The notes: generated by a model from the sequence alone, not told the origin. Shown: positions 35,329-49,251, numbered from the stretch's first letter. The stretch: DNA of 64,000 nucleotides from Loxodes magnus (GCA_946699065.1 CAMPDV010001587.1:1-64000); one strand, 5' to 3'. A program made the numbers and translations.

Positions 35329-38300
35329 AGCAAGTAAAAGAGTCTGAAGATCAGTTTATGTATTTGAAAGTTTTAAGAACTAGAAGTTTAAAAGAATGAT
35401 AAGATTTCTAAGAAAAGTGAATAAGAAAAGCAAGTAAAAGAGTCTGAAGATCAGTTTATGTATTTGAAAGTTTTAAGAACTAGAAGTTTAAAAGAATGAT
35501 AAGATTTCTAAGAAAAGTGAATAAGAAAAGCAAGTAAAAGATTCTGAAGATCAGTTTATGTATTTGAAAGTTTTAAGAACTAGAAGTTTAAAAGAATGAT
35601 AAGATTTCTAAGAAAAGTGAATAAGAAAAGCAAGTAAAAGAGTCTGAAGATCAGTTTATGTATTTGAAAGTTTTAAGAACTAGAAGTTTAAAAGAATGAT
35701 AAGATTTCTAAGAAAAGTGAATAAGAAAAGCAAGTAAAAGAGTCTGAAGATCAGTTTATGTATTTGAAAGTTTTAAGAACTAGAAGTTTAAAAGAATGAT
35801 AAGATTTCTAAGAAAAGTCAATAAGAAAAGCAAGTAAAAGAGTCTGAAGATCAGTTTATGTATTTGAAAGTTTTAAGAACTAGAAGTTTAAAAGAATGAT
35901 AAGATTTCTAAGAAAAGTGAATAAGAAAAGCAAGTAAAAGAGTATGAAGATCAGTTTATGTATTTGAAAGTTTTAAGAACTAGAAGTTTAAAAGAAAAGT
36001 GAATAAGAAAAGCAAGTAAAAGAGTCTGAAGATCAGTTTATGTATTTGAAAGTTTTAAGAACTAGAAGTTTAAAAGAATGATAAGATTTCTAAGAAAAGT
36101 GAATAAGAAAAGCAAGTAAAAGAGTCTGAAGATCAGTTTATGTATTTGAAAGTTTTAAGAACTAGAAGTTTAAAAGAATGATAAGATTTCTAAGAAAAGT
36201 GAATAAGAAAAGCAAGTAAAAGAATCTGAAGATCAGTTTATGTATTTGAAAGTTTTAAGAACTAGAAGTTTAAAAGAATGATAAGATTTCTAAGAAAAGT
36301 GAATAAGAAAAGCAAGTAAAAGAGTCTGAAGATCAGTTTATGTATTTGAAAGTTTTAAGAACTAGAAGTTTAAAAGAATGATAAGATTTCTAAGAAAAGT
36401 GAATAAGAAAAGCAAGTAAAAGAGTCTGAAGATCAGTTTATGTATTTGAAAGTTTTAAGAACTAGAAGTTTAAAAGAATGATAAGATTTCCAAGATAAAT
36501 GAATAAGAAAAGCAAGTAAAAGAGTCTGAAGATCAGTTTATGTATTTGAAAGTTTTAAGAACTAGAAGTTTAAAAGAATGATAAGATTTCTAAGAAAAGT
36601 GAATAAGAAAAGCAAGTAAAAGAGTCTGAAGATCAGTTTATGTATTTGAAAGTTTTAAGAACTAGAAGTTTAAAAGAATGATAAGATTTCTAAGAAAAGT
36701 GAATAAGAAAAGCAAGTAAAAGAGTCTGAAGATCAGTTTATGTATTTGAAAGTTTTAAGAACTAGAAGTTTAAAAGAATGATAAGATTTCTAAGAAAAGT
36801 CAATAAGAAAAGCAAGTAAAAGAGTATGAAGATCAGTTTATGTATTTGAAAGTTTTAAGAACTAGAAGTTTAAAAGAAAAGTGAATAAGAAAAGCAAGTA
36901 AAAGAGTCTGAAGATCAGTTTATGTATTTGAAAGTTTTAAGAACTAGAAGTTTAAAAGAATGATAAGATTTCTAAGAAAAGTCAATAAGAAAAGCAAGTA
37001 AAAGAGTCTGAAGATCAGTTTATGTATTTGAAAGTTTTAAGAACTAGAAGTTTAAAAGAATGATAAGATTTCTAAGAAAAGTGAATAAGAAAAGCAAGTA
37101 AAAGAGTCTGAAGATCAGTTTATGTATTTGAAAGTTTTAAGAACTAGAAGTTTAAAAGAAAAGTGAATAAGAAAAGCAAGTAAAAGAGTCTGAAGATCAG
37201 TTTATGTATTTGAAAGTTTTAAGAACTAGAAGTTTAAAAGAATGATAAGATTTCTAAGAAAAGTGAATAAGAAAAGCAAGTAAAAGAGTCTGAAGATCAG
37301 TTTATGTATTTGAAAGTTTTAAGAACTAGAAGTTTAAAAGAATGATAAGATTTCTAAGAAAAGTGAATAAGAAAAGCAAGTAAAAGAATCTGAAGATCAG
37401 TTTATGTATTTGAAAGTTTTAAGAACTAGAAGTTTAAAAGAATGATAAGATTTCTAAGAAAAGTGAATAAGAAAAGCAAGTAAAAGAGTCTGAAGATCAG
37501 TTTATGTATTTGAAAGTTTTAAGAACTAGAAGTTTAAAAGAATGATAAGATTTCTAAGAAAAGTGAATAAGAAAAGCAAGTAAAAGAGTATGAAGATCAG
37601 TTTATGTATTTGAAAGTTTTAAGAACTAGAAGTTTAAAAGAAAAGTGAATAAGAAAAGCAAGTAAAAGAGTCTGAAGATCAGTTTATGTATTTGAAAGTT
37701 TTAAGAACTAGAAGTTTAAAAGAATGATAAGATTTCTAAGAAAAGTGAATAAGAAAAGCAAGTAAAAGAGTCTGAAGATCAGTTTATGTATTTGAAAGTT
37801 TTAAGAACTAGAAGTTTAAAAGAATGATAAGATTTCTAAGAAAAGTGAATAAGAAAAGCAAGTAAAAGAGTCTGAAGATCAGTTTATGTATTTGAAAGTT
37901 TTAAGAACTAGAAGTTTAAAAGAATGATAAGATTTCTAAGAAAAGTCAATAAGAAAAGCAAGTAAAAGAGTATGAAGATCAGTTTATGTATTTGAAAGTT
38001 TTAAGAACTAGAAGTTTAAAAGAAAAGTGAATAAGAAAAGCAAGTAAAAGAGTCTGAAGATCAGTTTATGTATTTGAAAGTTTTAAGAACTAGAAGTTTA
38101 AAAGAATGATAAGATTTCTAAGAAAAGTCAATAAGAAAAGCAAGTAAAAGAGTCTGAAGATCAGTTTATGTATTTGAAAGTTTTAAGAACTAGAAGTTTA
38201 AAAGAATGATAAGATTTCTAAGAAAAGTGAATAAGAAAAGCAAGTAAAAGAGTCTGAAGATCAGTTTATGTATTTGAAAGTTTTAAGAACTAGAAGTTTA

Positions 38301-40169
38301 AAAGAATGATAAGATTTCTAAGAAAAGTCAATAAGAAAAGCAAGTAAAAGAGTATGAAGATCAGTTTATGTATTTGAAAGTTTTAAGAACTAGAAGTTTA
38401 AAAGAAAAGTGAATAAGAAAAGCAAGTAAAAGAGTCTGAAGATCAGTTTATGTATTTGAAAGTTTTAAGAACTAGAAGTTTAAAAGAATGATAAGATTTC
38501 TAAGAAAAGTCAATAAGAAAAGCAAGTAAAAGAGTCTGAAGATCAGTTTATGTATTTGAAAGTTTTAAGAACTAGAAGTTTAAAAGAATGATAAGATTTC
38601 TAAGAAAAGTGAATAAGAAAAGCAAGTAAAAGAGTCTGAAGATCAGTTTATGTATTTGAAAGTTTTAAGAACTAGAAGTTTAAAAGAATGATAAGATTTC
38701 TAAGAAAAGTGAATAAGAAAAGCAAGTAAAAGAGTATGAAGATCAGTTTATGTATTTGAAAGTTTTAAGAACTAGAAGTTTAAAAGAAAAGTGAATAAGA
38801 AAAGCAAGTAAAAGAGTCTGAAGATCAGTTTATGTATTTGAAAGTTTTAAGAACTAGAAGTTTAAAAGAATGATAAGATTTCTAAGAAAAGTGAATAAGA
38901 AAAGCAAGTAAAAGAGTCTGAAGATCAGTTTATGTATTTGAAAGTTTTAAGAACTAGATAAGATTTCTAAGAAAAGTGAATAAGAAAAGCAAGTAAAAGA
39001 GTCTGAAGATCAGTTTATGTATTTGAAAGTTTTAAGAACTAGAAGTTTAAAAGAATGATAAGATTTCTAAGAAAAGTCAATAAGAAAAGCAAGTAAAAGA
39101 GTCTGAAGATCAGTTTATGTATTTGAAAGTTTTAAGAACTAGAAGTTTAAAAGAATGATAAGATTTAAAAGAAAAGTGAATAAGAAAAGCAAGTAAAAGA
39201 GTCTGAAGATCAGTTTATGTATTTGAAAGTTTTAAGAACTAGAAGTTTAAAAGAATGATAAGATTTCTAAGAAAAGTGAATAAGAAAAGCAAGTAAAAGA
39301 GTCTGAAGATCAGTTTATGTATTTGAAAGTTTTAAGAACTAGAAGTTTAAAAGAATGATAAGATTTCTAAGAAAAGTGAATAAGAAAAGCAAGTAAAAGA
39401 ATCTGAAGATCAGTTTATGTATTTGAAAGTTTTAAGAACTAGAAGTTTAAAAGAATGATAAGATTTCTAAGAAAAGTGAATAAGAAAAGCAAGTAAAAGA
39501 GTCTGAAGATCAGTTTATGTATTTGAAAGTTTTAAGAACTAGAAGTTTAAAAGAATGATAAGATTTCTAAGAAAAGTCAATAAGAAAAGCAAGTAAAAGA
39601 GTCTGAAGATCAGTTTATGTATTTGAAAGTTTTAAGAACTAGAAGTTTAAAAGAATGATAAGATTTCTAAGAAAAGTGAATAAGAAAAGCAAGTAAAAGA
39701 GTCTGAAGATCAGTTTATGTATTTGAAAGTTTTAAGAACTAGAAGTTTAAAAGAATGATAAGATTTCTAAGAAAAGTCAATAAGAAAAGCAAGTAAAAGA
39801 GTATGAAGATCAGTTTATGTATTTGAAAGTTTTAAGAACTAGAAGTTTAAAAGAAAAGTGAATAAGAAAAGCAAGTAAAAGAGTCTGAAGATCAGTTTAT
39901 GTATTTGAAAGTTTTAAGAACTAGAAGTTTAAAAGAATGATAAGATTTCTAAGAAAAGTCAATAAGAAAAGCAAGTAAAAGAGTCTGAAGATCAGTTTAT
40001 GTATTTGAAAGTTTTAAGAACTAGAAGTTTAAAAGAATGATAAGATTTCTAAGAAAAGTGAATAAGAAAAGCAAGTAAAAGAGTCTGAAGATCAGTTTAT
40101 GTATTTGAAAGTTTTAAGAACTAGAAGTTTAAAAGAATGATAAGATTTCTAAGAAAAGTGAATAAGAAA
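35329..40169 (+). repeat. Large tandem duplication, copy 2 (50 units, 4,841 bp)
   Basis: It directly abuts copy 1. Differences in variants: C16A present at 37575 where copy 1 has plain B (32734); a private change at 39088 (GATTTAAAAG for GATTTCTAAG); and plain sequence at 38803 where copy 1 has TGAAAATCAG (33962). Four B units at 37575, 37957, 38339 and 38721 are spaced at exactly 382 bp, as are their counterparts at 32734-33880. Confidence 0.92.
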
Positions 40170-40833
40170 AGCAAGTAAAAGAGTCTGAAGATCAGTTTAT
40201 GTATTTGAAAGTTTTAAGAACTAGAAGTTTAAAAGAATGATAAGATTTCTAAGAAAAGTGAATAAGAAAAGCAAGTAAAAGAGTCTGAAGATCAGTTTAT
40301 GTATTTGAAAGTTTTAAGAACTAGAAGTTTAAAAGAATGATAAGATTTCTAAGAAAAGTCAATAAGAAAAGCAAGTAAAAGAGTATGAAGATCAGTTTAT
40401 GTATTTGAAAGTTTTAAGAACTAGAAGTTTAAAAGAAAAGTGAATAAGAAAAGCAAGTAAAAGAGTCTGAAGATCAGTTTATGTATTTGAAAGTTTTAAG
40501 AACTAGAAGTTTAAAAGAATGATAAGATTTCTAAGAAAAGTCAATAAGAAAAGCAAGTAAAAGAGTCTGAAGATCAGTTTATGTATTTGAAAGTTTTAAG
40601 AACTAGAAGTTTAAAAGAATGATAAGATTTCTAAGAAAAGTGAATAAGAAAAGCAAGTAAAAGAGTCTGAAGATCAGTTTATGTATTTGAAAGTTTTAAG
40701 AACTAGAAGTTTAAAAGAATGATAAGATTTCTAAGAAAAGTCAATAAGAAAAGCAAGTAAAAGAGTATGAAGATCAGTTTATGTATTTGAAAGTTTTAAG
40801 AACTAGAAGTTTAAAAGAAAAGTGAATAAGAAA
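40170..40833 (+). repeat. Short connecting segment
   Basis: Seven units, F FC aB FC F FC aB, join the large duplication to the 851-bp modules. The two aB units (40370, 40752) are 382 bp apart. Confidence 0.88.
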
Positions 40834-43800
40834 AGCAAGTAAAAGAGTCTGAAGATCAGTTTATGTATTTGAAAGTTTTAAGAACTAGAAGTTTAAAAGA
40901 ATGATAAGATTTCTAAGAAAAGTCAATAAGAAAAGCAAGTAAAAGAGTCTGAAGATCAGTTTATGTATTTGAAAGTTTTAAGAACTAGATAAGATTTCTA
41001 AGAAAAGTGAATAAGAAAAGCAAGTAAAAGAGTCTGAAGATCAGTTTATGTATTTGAAAGTTTTAAGAACTAGAAGTTTAAAAGAATGATAAGATTTCTA
41101 AGAAAAGTGAATAAGAAAAGCAAGTAAAAGAGTCTGAAGATCAGTTTATGTATTTGAAAGTTTTAAGAACTAGAAGTTTAAAAGAATGATAAGATTTCTA
41201 AGAAAAGTGAATAAGAAAAGCAAGTAAAAGAGTCTGAAGATCAGTTTATGTATTTGAAAGTTTTAAGAACTAGAAGTTTAAAAGAATGATAAGATTTCTA
41301 AGAAAAGTGAATAAGAAAAGCAAGTAAAAGAGTCTGAAGATCAGTTTATGTATTTGAAAGTTTAAAAGAATGATAAGATTTCTAAGAAAAGTGAATAAGA
41401 AAAGCAAGTAAAAGAGTCTGAAGATCAGTTTATGTATTTGAAAGTTTTAAGAACTAGAAGTTTAAAAGAATGATAAGATTTCTAAGAAAAGTCAATAAGA
41501 AAAGCAAGTAAAAGAGTCTAAAGATCAGTTTATGTATTTGAAAGTTTTAAGAACTAGAAGTTTAAAAGAATGATAAGATTTCTAAGAAAAGTGAATAAGA
41601 AAAGCAAGTAAAAGAGTATGAAGATCAGTTTATGTATTTGAAAGTTTTAAGAACTAGAAGTTTAAAAGAAAAGTGAATAAGAAAAGCAAGTAAAAGAGTC
41701 TGAAGATCAGTTTATGTATTTGAAAGTTTTAAGAACTAGAAGTTTAAAAGAATGATAAGATTTCTAAGAAAAGTGAATAAGAAAAGCAAGTAAAAGAGTC
41801 TGAAGATCAGTTTATGTATTTGAAAGTTTTAAGAACTAGATAAGATTTCTAAGAAAAGTGAATAAGAAAAGCAAGTAAAAGAGTCTGAAGATCAGTTTAT
41901 GTATTTGAAAGTTTTAAGAACTAGAAGTTTAAAAGAATGATAAGATTTCTAAGAAAAGTGAATAAGAAAAGCAAGTAAAAGAGTCTGAAGATCAGTTTAT
42001 GTATTTGAAAGTTTTAAGAACTAGAAGTTTAAAAGAATGATAAGATTTCTAAGAAAAGTGAATAAGAAAAGCAAGTAAAAGAGTCTGAAGATCAGTTTAT
42101 GTATTTGAAAGTTTTAAGAACTAGAAGTTTAAAAGAATGATAAGATTTCTAAGAAAAGTGAATAAGAAAAGCAAGTAAAAGAGTCTGAAGATCAGTTTAT
42201 GTATTTGAAAGTTTAAAAGAATGATAAGATTTCTAAGAAAAGTGAATAAGAAAAGCAAGTAAAAGAGTCTGAAGATCAGTTTATGTATTTGAAAGTTTTA
42301 AGAACTAGAAGTTTAAAAGAATGATAAGATTTCTAAGAAAAGTCAATAAGAAAAGCAAGTAAAAGAGTATGAAGATCAGTTTATGTATTTGAAAGTTTTA
42401 AGAACTAGAAGTTTAAAAGAAAAGTGAATAAGAAAAGCAAGTAAAAGAGTCTGAAGATCAGTTTATGTATTTGAAAGTTTTAAGAACTAGAAGTTTAAAA
42501 GAATGATAAGATTTCTAAGAAAAGTCAATAAGAAAAGCAAGTAAAAGAGTCTGAAGATCAGTTTATGTATTTGAAAGTTTTAAGAACTAGAAGTTTAAAA
42601 GAATGATAAGATTTCTAAGAAAAGTCAATAAGAAAAGCAAGTAAAAGAGTCTAAAGATCAGTTTATGTATTTGAAAGTTTTAAGAACTAGAAGTTTAAAA
42701 GAATGATAAGATTTCTAAGAAAAGTGAATAAGAAAAGCAAGTAAAAGAGTATGAAGATCAGTTTATGTATTTGAAAGTTTTAAGAACTAGAAGTTTAAAA
42801 GAAAAGTGAATAAGAAAAGCAAGTAAAAGAGTCTGAAGATCAGTTTATGTATTTGAAAGTTTTAAGAACTAGAAGTTTAAAAGAATGATAAGATTTCTAA
42901 GAAAAGTCAATAAGAAAAGCAAGTAAAAGAGTCTGAAGATCAGTTTATGTATTTGAAAGTTTTAAGAACTAGATAAGATTTCTAAGAAAAGTGAATAAGA
43001 AAAGCAAGTAAAAGAGTCTGAAGATCAGTTTATGTATTTGAAAGTTTTAAGAACTAGAAGTTTAAAAGAATGATAAGATTTCTAAGAAAAGTGAATAAGA
43101 AAAGCAAGTAAAAGAGTCTGAAGATCAGTTTATGTATTTGAAAGTTTTAAGAACTAGAAGTTTAAAAGAATGATAAGATTTCTAAGAAAAGTGAATAAGA
43201 AAAGCAAGTAAAAGAGTCTGAAGATCAGTTTATGTATTTGAAAGTTTTAAGAACTAGAAGTTTAAAAGAATGATAAGATTTCTAAGAAAAGTGAATAAGA
43301 AAAGCAAGTAAAAGAGTCTGAAGATCAGTTTATGTATTTGAAAGTTTAAAAGAATGATAAGATTTCTAAGAAAAGTGAATAAGAAAAGCAAGTAAAAGAG
43401 TCTGAAGATCAGTTTATGTATTTGAAAGTTTTAAGAACTAGAAGTTTAAAAGAATGATAAGATTTCTAAGAAAAGTGAATAAGAAAAGCAAGTAAAAGAG
43501 TCTGAAGATCAGTTTATGTATTTGAAAGTTTTAAGAACTAGAAGTTTAAAAGAATGATAAGATTTCTAAGAAAAGTCAATAAGAAAAGCAAGTAAAAGAG
43601 TATGAAGATCAGTTTATGTATTTGAAAGTTTTAAGAACTAGAAGTTTAAAAGAAAAGTGAATAAGAAAAGCAAGTAAAAGAGTCTGAAGATCAGTTTATG
43701 TATTTGAAAGTTTTAAGAACTAGAAGTTTAAAAGAATGATAAGATTTCTAAGAAAAGTCAATAAGAAAAGCAAGTAAAAGAGTCTGAAGATCAGTTTATG

Positions 43801-44519
43801 TATTTGAAAGTTTTAAGAACTAGATAAGATTTCTAAGAAAAGTGAATAAGAAAAGCAAGTAAAAGAGTCTGAAGATCAGTTTATGTATTTGAAAGTTTTA
43901 AGAACTAGAAGTTTAAAAGAATGATAAGATTTCTAAGAAAAGTGAATAAGAAAAGCAAGTAAAAGAGTCTGAAGATCAGTTTATGTATTTGAAAGTTTTA
44001 AGAACTAGAAGTTTAAAAGAATGATAAGATTTCTAAGAAAAGTGAATAAGAAAAGCAAGTAAAAGAGTCTGAAGATCAGTTTATGTATTTGAAAGTTTTA
44101 AGAACTAGAAGTTTAAAAGAATGATAAGATTTCTAAGAAAAGTGAATAAGAAAAGCAAGTAAAAGAGTCTGAAGATCAGTTTATGTATTTGAAAGTTTAA
44201 AAGAATGATAAGATTTCTAAGAAAAGTGAATAAGAAAAGCAAGTAAAAGAGTCTGAAGATCAGTTTATGTATTTGAAAGTTTTAAGAACTAGAAGTTTAA
44301 AAGAATGATAAGATTTCTAAGAAAAGTCAATAAGAAAAGCAAGTAAAAGAGTCTAAAGATCAGTTTATGTATTTGAAAGTTTTAAGAACTAGAAGTTTAA
44401 AAGAATGATAAGATTTCTAAGAAAAGTGAATAAGAAAAGCAAGTAAAAGAGTATGAAGATCAGTTTATGTATTTGAAAGTTTTAAGAACTAGAAGTTTAA
44501 AAGAAAAGTGAATAAGAAA
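40834..44519 (+). repeat. 851-bp nine-unit module region
   Basis: The module F K F F F D F (F or o) aB occurs at 40834-41684, 42818-43668 and 43669-44519, each exactly 851 bp. A shortened eight-unit form (751 bp, lacking the o unit) lies at 41685-42435, and four units FC FC o aB (42436-42817, 382 bp) lie between. The core F-K-F-F-F-D also recurs at 47037, 49452, 51667, 54482 (with one extra F) and 62622, so it is the commonest K-containing module of the right half. Confidence 0.92.
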
Positions 44520-46836
44520 AGCAAGTAAAAGAGTCTGAAGATCAGTTTATGTATTTGAAAGTTTTAAGAACTAGAAGTTTAAAAGAATGATAAGATTTCT
44601 AAGAAAAGTCAATAAGAAAAGCAAGTAAAAGAGTCTGAAGATCAGTTTATGTATTTGAAAGTTTTAAGAACTAGAAGTTTAAAAGAATGATAAGATTTCT
44701 AAGAAAAGTCAATAAGAAAAGCAAGTAAAAGAGTCTGAAGATCAGTTTATGTATTTGAAAGTTTTAAGAACTAGAAGTTTAAAAGAATGATAAGATTTCT
44801 AAGAAAAGTGAATAAGAAAAGCAAGTAAAAGAGTCTGAAGATCAGTTTATGTATTTGAAAGTTTAAAAGAATGATAAGATTTCTAAGAAAAGTGAATAAG
44901 AAAAGCAAGTAAAAGAGTCTGAAGATCAGTTTATGTATTTGAAAGTTTTAAGAACTAGAAGTTTAAAAGAATGATAAGATTTCTAAGAAAAGTGAATAAG
45001 AAAAGCAAGTAAAAGAGTCTGAAGATCAGTTTATGTATTTGAAAGTTTTAAGAACTAGAAGTTTAAAAGAATGATAAGATTTCTAAGAAAAGTGAATAAG
45101 AAAAGCAAGTAAAAGATTCTGAAGATCAGTTTATGTATTTGAAAGTTTTAAGAACTAGAAGTTTAAAAGAATGATAAGATTTCTAAGAAAAGTCAATAAG
45201 AAAAGCAAGTAAAAGAGTCTGAAGATCAGTTTATGTATTTGAAAGTTTTAAGAACTAGAAGTTTAAAAGAATGATAAGATTTCTAAGAAAAGTGAATAAG
45301 AAAAGCAAGTAAAAGAGTCTGAAGATCAGTTTATGTATTTGAAAGTTTTAAGAACTAGAAGTTTAAAAGAATGATAAGATTTCTAAGAAAAGTGAATAAG
45401 AAAAGCAAGTAAAAGAGTCTGAAGATCAGTTTATGTATTTGAAAGTTTTAAGAACTAGAAGTTTAAAAGAATGATAAGATTTCTAAGAAAAGTGAATAAG
45501 AAAAGCAAGTAAAAGAGTATGAAGATCAGTTTATGTATTTGAAAGTTTTAAGAACTAGAAGTTTAAAAGAAAAGTGAATAAGAAAAGCAAGTAAAAGAGT
45601 CTGAAGATCAGTTTATGTATTTGAAAGTTTTAAGAACTAGAAGTTTAAAAGAATGATAAGATTTCTAAGAAAAGTGAATAAGAAAAGCAAGTAAAAGAGT
45701 CTGAAGATCAGTTTATGTATTTGAAAGTTTTAAGAACTAGAAGTTTAAAAGAATGATAAGATTTCTAAGAAAAGTGAATAAGAAAAGCAAGTAAAAGAGT
45801 CTGAAGATCAGTTTATGTATTTGAAAGTTTTAAGAACTAGAAGTTTAAAAGAATGATAAGATTTCTAAGAAAAGTGAATAAGAAAAGCAAGTAAAAGAGT
45901 CTGAAGATCAGTTTATGTATTTGAAAGTTTTAAGAACTAGAAGTTTAAAAGAATGATAAGATTTCTAAGAAAAGTGAATAAGAAAAGCAAGTAAAAGAGT
46001 ATGAAGATCAGTTTATGTATTTGAAAGTTTTAAGAACTAGAAGTTTAAAAGAAAAGTGAATAAGAAAAGCAAGTAAAAGAGTCTGAAGATCAGTTTATGT
46101 ATTTGAAAGTTTTAAGAACTAGAAGTTTAAAAGAATGATAAGATTTCTAAGAAAAGTGAATAAGAAAAGCAAGTAAAAGAGTCTGAAGATCAGTTTATGT
46201 ATTTGAAAGTTTTAAGAACTAGAAGTTTAAAAGAATGATAAGATTTCTAAGAAAAGTGAATAAGAAAAGCAAGTAAAAGAGTCTGAAGATCAGTTTATGT
46301 ATTTGAAAGTTTTAAGAACTAGAAGTTTAAAAGAATGATAAGATTTCTAAGAAAAGTGAATAAGAAAAGCAAGTAAAAGAGTCTGAAGATCAGTTTATGT
46401 ATTTGAAAGTTTTAAGAACTAGAAGTTTAAAAGAATGATAAGATTTCTAAGAAAAGTGAATAAGAAAAGCAAGTAAAAGAGTCTGAAGATCAGTTTATGT
46501 ATTTGAAAGTTTTAAGAACTAGAAGTTTAAAAGAATGATAAGATTTCTAAGAAAAGTGAATAAGAAAAGCAAGTAAAAGAGTCTGAAGATCAGTTTATGT
46601 ATTTGAAAGTTTAAAAGAATGATAAGATTTCTAAGAAAAGTGAATAAGAAAAGCAAGTAAAAGAGTCTGAAGATCAGTTTATGTATTTGAAAGTTTTAAG
46701 AACTAGAAGTTTAAAAGAATGATAAGATTTCTAAGAAAAGTGAATAAGAAAAGCAAGTAAAAGAGTCTGAAGATCAGTTTATGTATTTGAAAGTTTTAAG
46801 AACTAGATAAGATTTCTAAGAAAAGTGAATAAGAAA
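44520..46836 (+). repeat. Array segment entering the gtg-only domain
   Basis: Order: FC FC F D F F tFC F F F aB F F F F aB F F F F F D F K. The last gtc unit for 5.8 kb is the t unit at 45104-45203. Runs of four and five plain F units separate the markers. Only satellite is seen. Confidence 0.88.
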
Positions 46837-48205
46837 AGCAAGTAAAAGAGTCTGAAGATCAGTTTATGTATTTGAAAGTTTTAAGAACTAGAAGTTTAAA
46901 AGAATGATAAGATTTCTAAGAAAAGTGAATAAGAAAAGCAAGTAAAAGAATCTGAAGATCAGTTTATGTATTTGAAAGTTTTAAGAACTAGAAGTTTAAA
47001 AGAATGATAAGATTTCTAAGAAAAGTGAATAAGAAAAGCAAGTAAAAGAGTCTGAAGATCAGTTTATGTATTTGAAAGTTTTAAGAACTAGAAGTTTAAA
47101 AGAATGATAAGATTTCTAAGAAAAGTGAATAAGAAAAGCAAGTAAAAGAGTCTGAAGATCAGTTTATGTATTTGAAAGTTTTAAGAACTAGATAAGATTT
47201 CTAAGAAAAGTGAATAAGAAAAGCAAGTAAAAGAGTCTGAAGATCAGTTTATGTATTTGAAAGTTTTAAGAACTAGAAGTTTAAAAGAATGATAAGATTT
47301 CTAAGAAAAGTGAATAAGAAAAGCAAGTAAAAGAGTCTGAAGATCAGTTTATGTATTTGAAAGTTTTAAGAACTAGAAGTTTAAAAGAATGATAAGATTT
47401 CTAAGAAAAGTGAATAAGAAAAGCAAGTAAAAGAGTCTGAAGATCAGTTTATGTATTTGAAAGTTTTAAGAACTAGAAGTTTAAAAGAATGATAAGATTT
47501 CTAAGAAAAGTGAATAAGAAAAGCAAGTAAAAGAGTCTGAAGATCAGTTTATGTATTTGAAAGTTTAAAAGAATGATAAGATTTCTAAGAAAAGTGAATA
47601 AGAAAAGCAAGTAAAAGAGTCTGAAGATCAGTTTATGTATTTGAAAGTTTTAAGAACTAGAAGTTTAAAAGAATGATAAGATTTCTAAGAAAAGTGAATA
47701 AGAAAAGCAAGTAAAAGAGTCTGAAGATCAGTTTATGTATTTGAAAGTTTTAAGAACTAGAAGTTTAAAAGAATGATAAGATTTCTAAGAAAAGTGAATA
47801 AGAAAAGCAAGTAAAAGAGTCTGAAGATCAGTTTATGTATTTGAAAGTTTTAAGAACTAGAAGTTTAAAAGAATGATAAGATTTCCAAGATAAATGAATA
47901 AGAAAAGCAAGTAAAAGAGTCTGAAGATCAGTTTATGTATTTGAAAGTTTTAAGAACTAGAAGTTTAAAAGAATGATAAGATTTCTAAGAAAAGTGAATA
48001 AGAAAAGCAAGTAAAAGAGTCTGAAGATCAGTTTATGTATTTGAAAGTTTTAAGAACTAGAAGTTTAAAAGAATGATAAGATTTCTAAGAAAAGTGAATA
48101 AGAAAAGCAAGTAAAAGAGTCTGAAGATCAGTTTATGTATTTGAAAGTTTTAAGAACTAGAAGTTTAAAAGAATGATAAGATTTCTAAGAAAAGTGAATA
48201 AGAAA
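46837..48205 (+). repeat. 14-unit block, copy 1 (1,369 bp, partner 49252-50620)
   Basis: Order: F e F K F F F D F F TTCC-variant F F F. It repeats at an offset of 2,415 bp with e at 46937/49352, K at 47137/49552, D at 47522/49937 and the TTCCAAGATAAATG units at 47806/50221. Confidence 0.92.
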
Positions 48206-49251
48206 AGCAAGTAAAAGAGTATGAAGATCAGTTTATGTATTTGAAAGTTTTAAGAACTAGAAGTTTAAAAGAAAAGTGAATAAGAAAAGCAAGTAAAAGA
48301 GTCTGAAGATCAGTTTATGTATTTGAAAGTTTTAAGAACTAGAAGTTTAAAAGAATGATAAGATTTCTAAGAAAAGTGAATAAGAAAAGCAAGTAAAAGA
48401 GTCTGAAGATCAGTTTATGTATTTGAAAGTTTTAAGAACTAGAAGTTTAAAAGAATGATAAGATTTCTAAGAAAAGTGAATAAGAAAAGCAAGTAAAAGA
48501 GTCTGAAGATCAGTTTATGTATTTGAAAGTTTTAAGAACTAGAAGTTTAAAAGAATGATAAGATTTCTAAGAAAAGTGAATAAGAAAAGCAAGTAAAAGA
48601 GTATGAAGATCAGTTTATGTATTTGAAAGTTTTAAGAACTAGAAGTTTAAAAGAAAAGTGAATAAGAAAAGCAAGTAAAAGAGTCTGAAGATCAGTTTAT
48701 GTATTTGAAAGTTTTAAGAACTAGAAGTTTAAAAGAATGATAAGATTTCTAAGAAAAGTGAATAAGAAAAGCAAGTAAAAGAGTCTGAAGATCAGTTTAT
48801 GTATTTGAAAGTTTTAAGAACTAGAAGTTTAAAAGAATGATAAGATTTCTAAGAAAAGTGAATAAGAAAAGCAAGTAAAAGAGTCTGAAGATCAGTTTAT
48901 GTATTTGAAAGTTTTAAGAACTAGAAGTTTAAAAGAATGATAAGATTTCTAAGAAAAGTGAATAAGAAAAGCAAGTAAAAGAGTCTGAAGATCAGTTTAT
49001 GTATTTGAAAGTTTTAAGAACTAGAAGTTTAAAAGAATGATAAGATTTCTAAGAAAAGTGAATAAGAAAAGCAAGTAAAAGAGTATGAAGATCAGTTTAT
49101 GTATTTGAAAGTTTTAAGAACTAGAAGTTTAAAAGAAAAGTGAATAAGAAAAGCAAGTAAAAGAGTCTGAAGATCAGTTTATGTATTTGAAAGTTTTAAG
49201 AACTAGAAGTTTAAAAGAATGATAAGATTTCTAAGAAAAGTGAATAAGAAA
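48206..49251 (+). repeat. Connecting segment of aB and plain F units
   Basis: Order: aB F F F aB F F F F aB F. Every F unit here has gtg; the three aB units are spaced at 382 and 482 bp. Only satellite is present. Confidence 0.88.
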
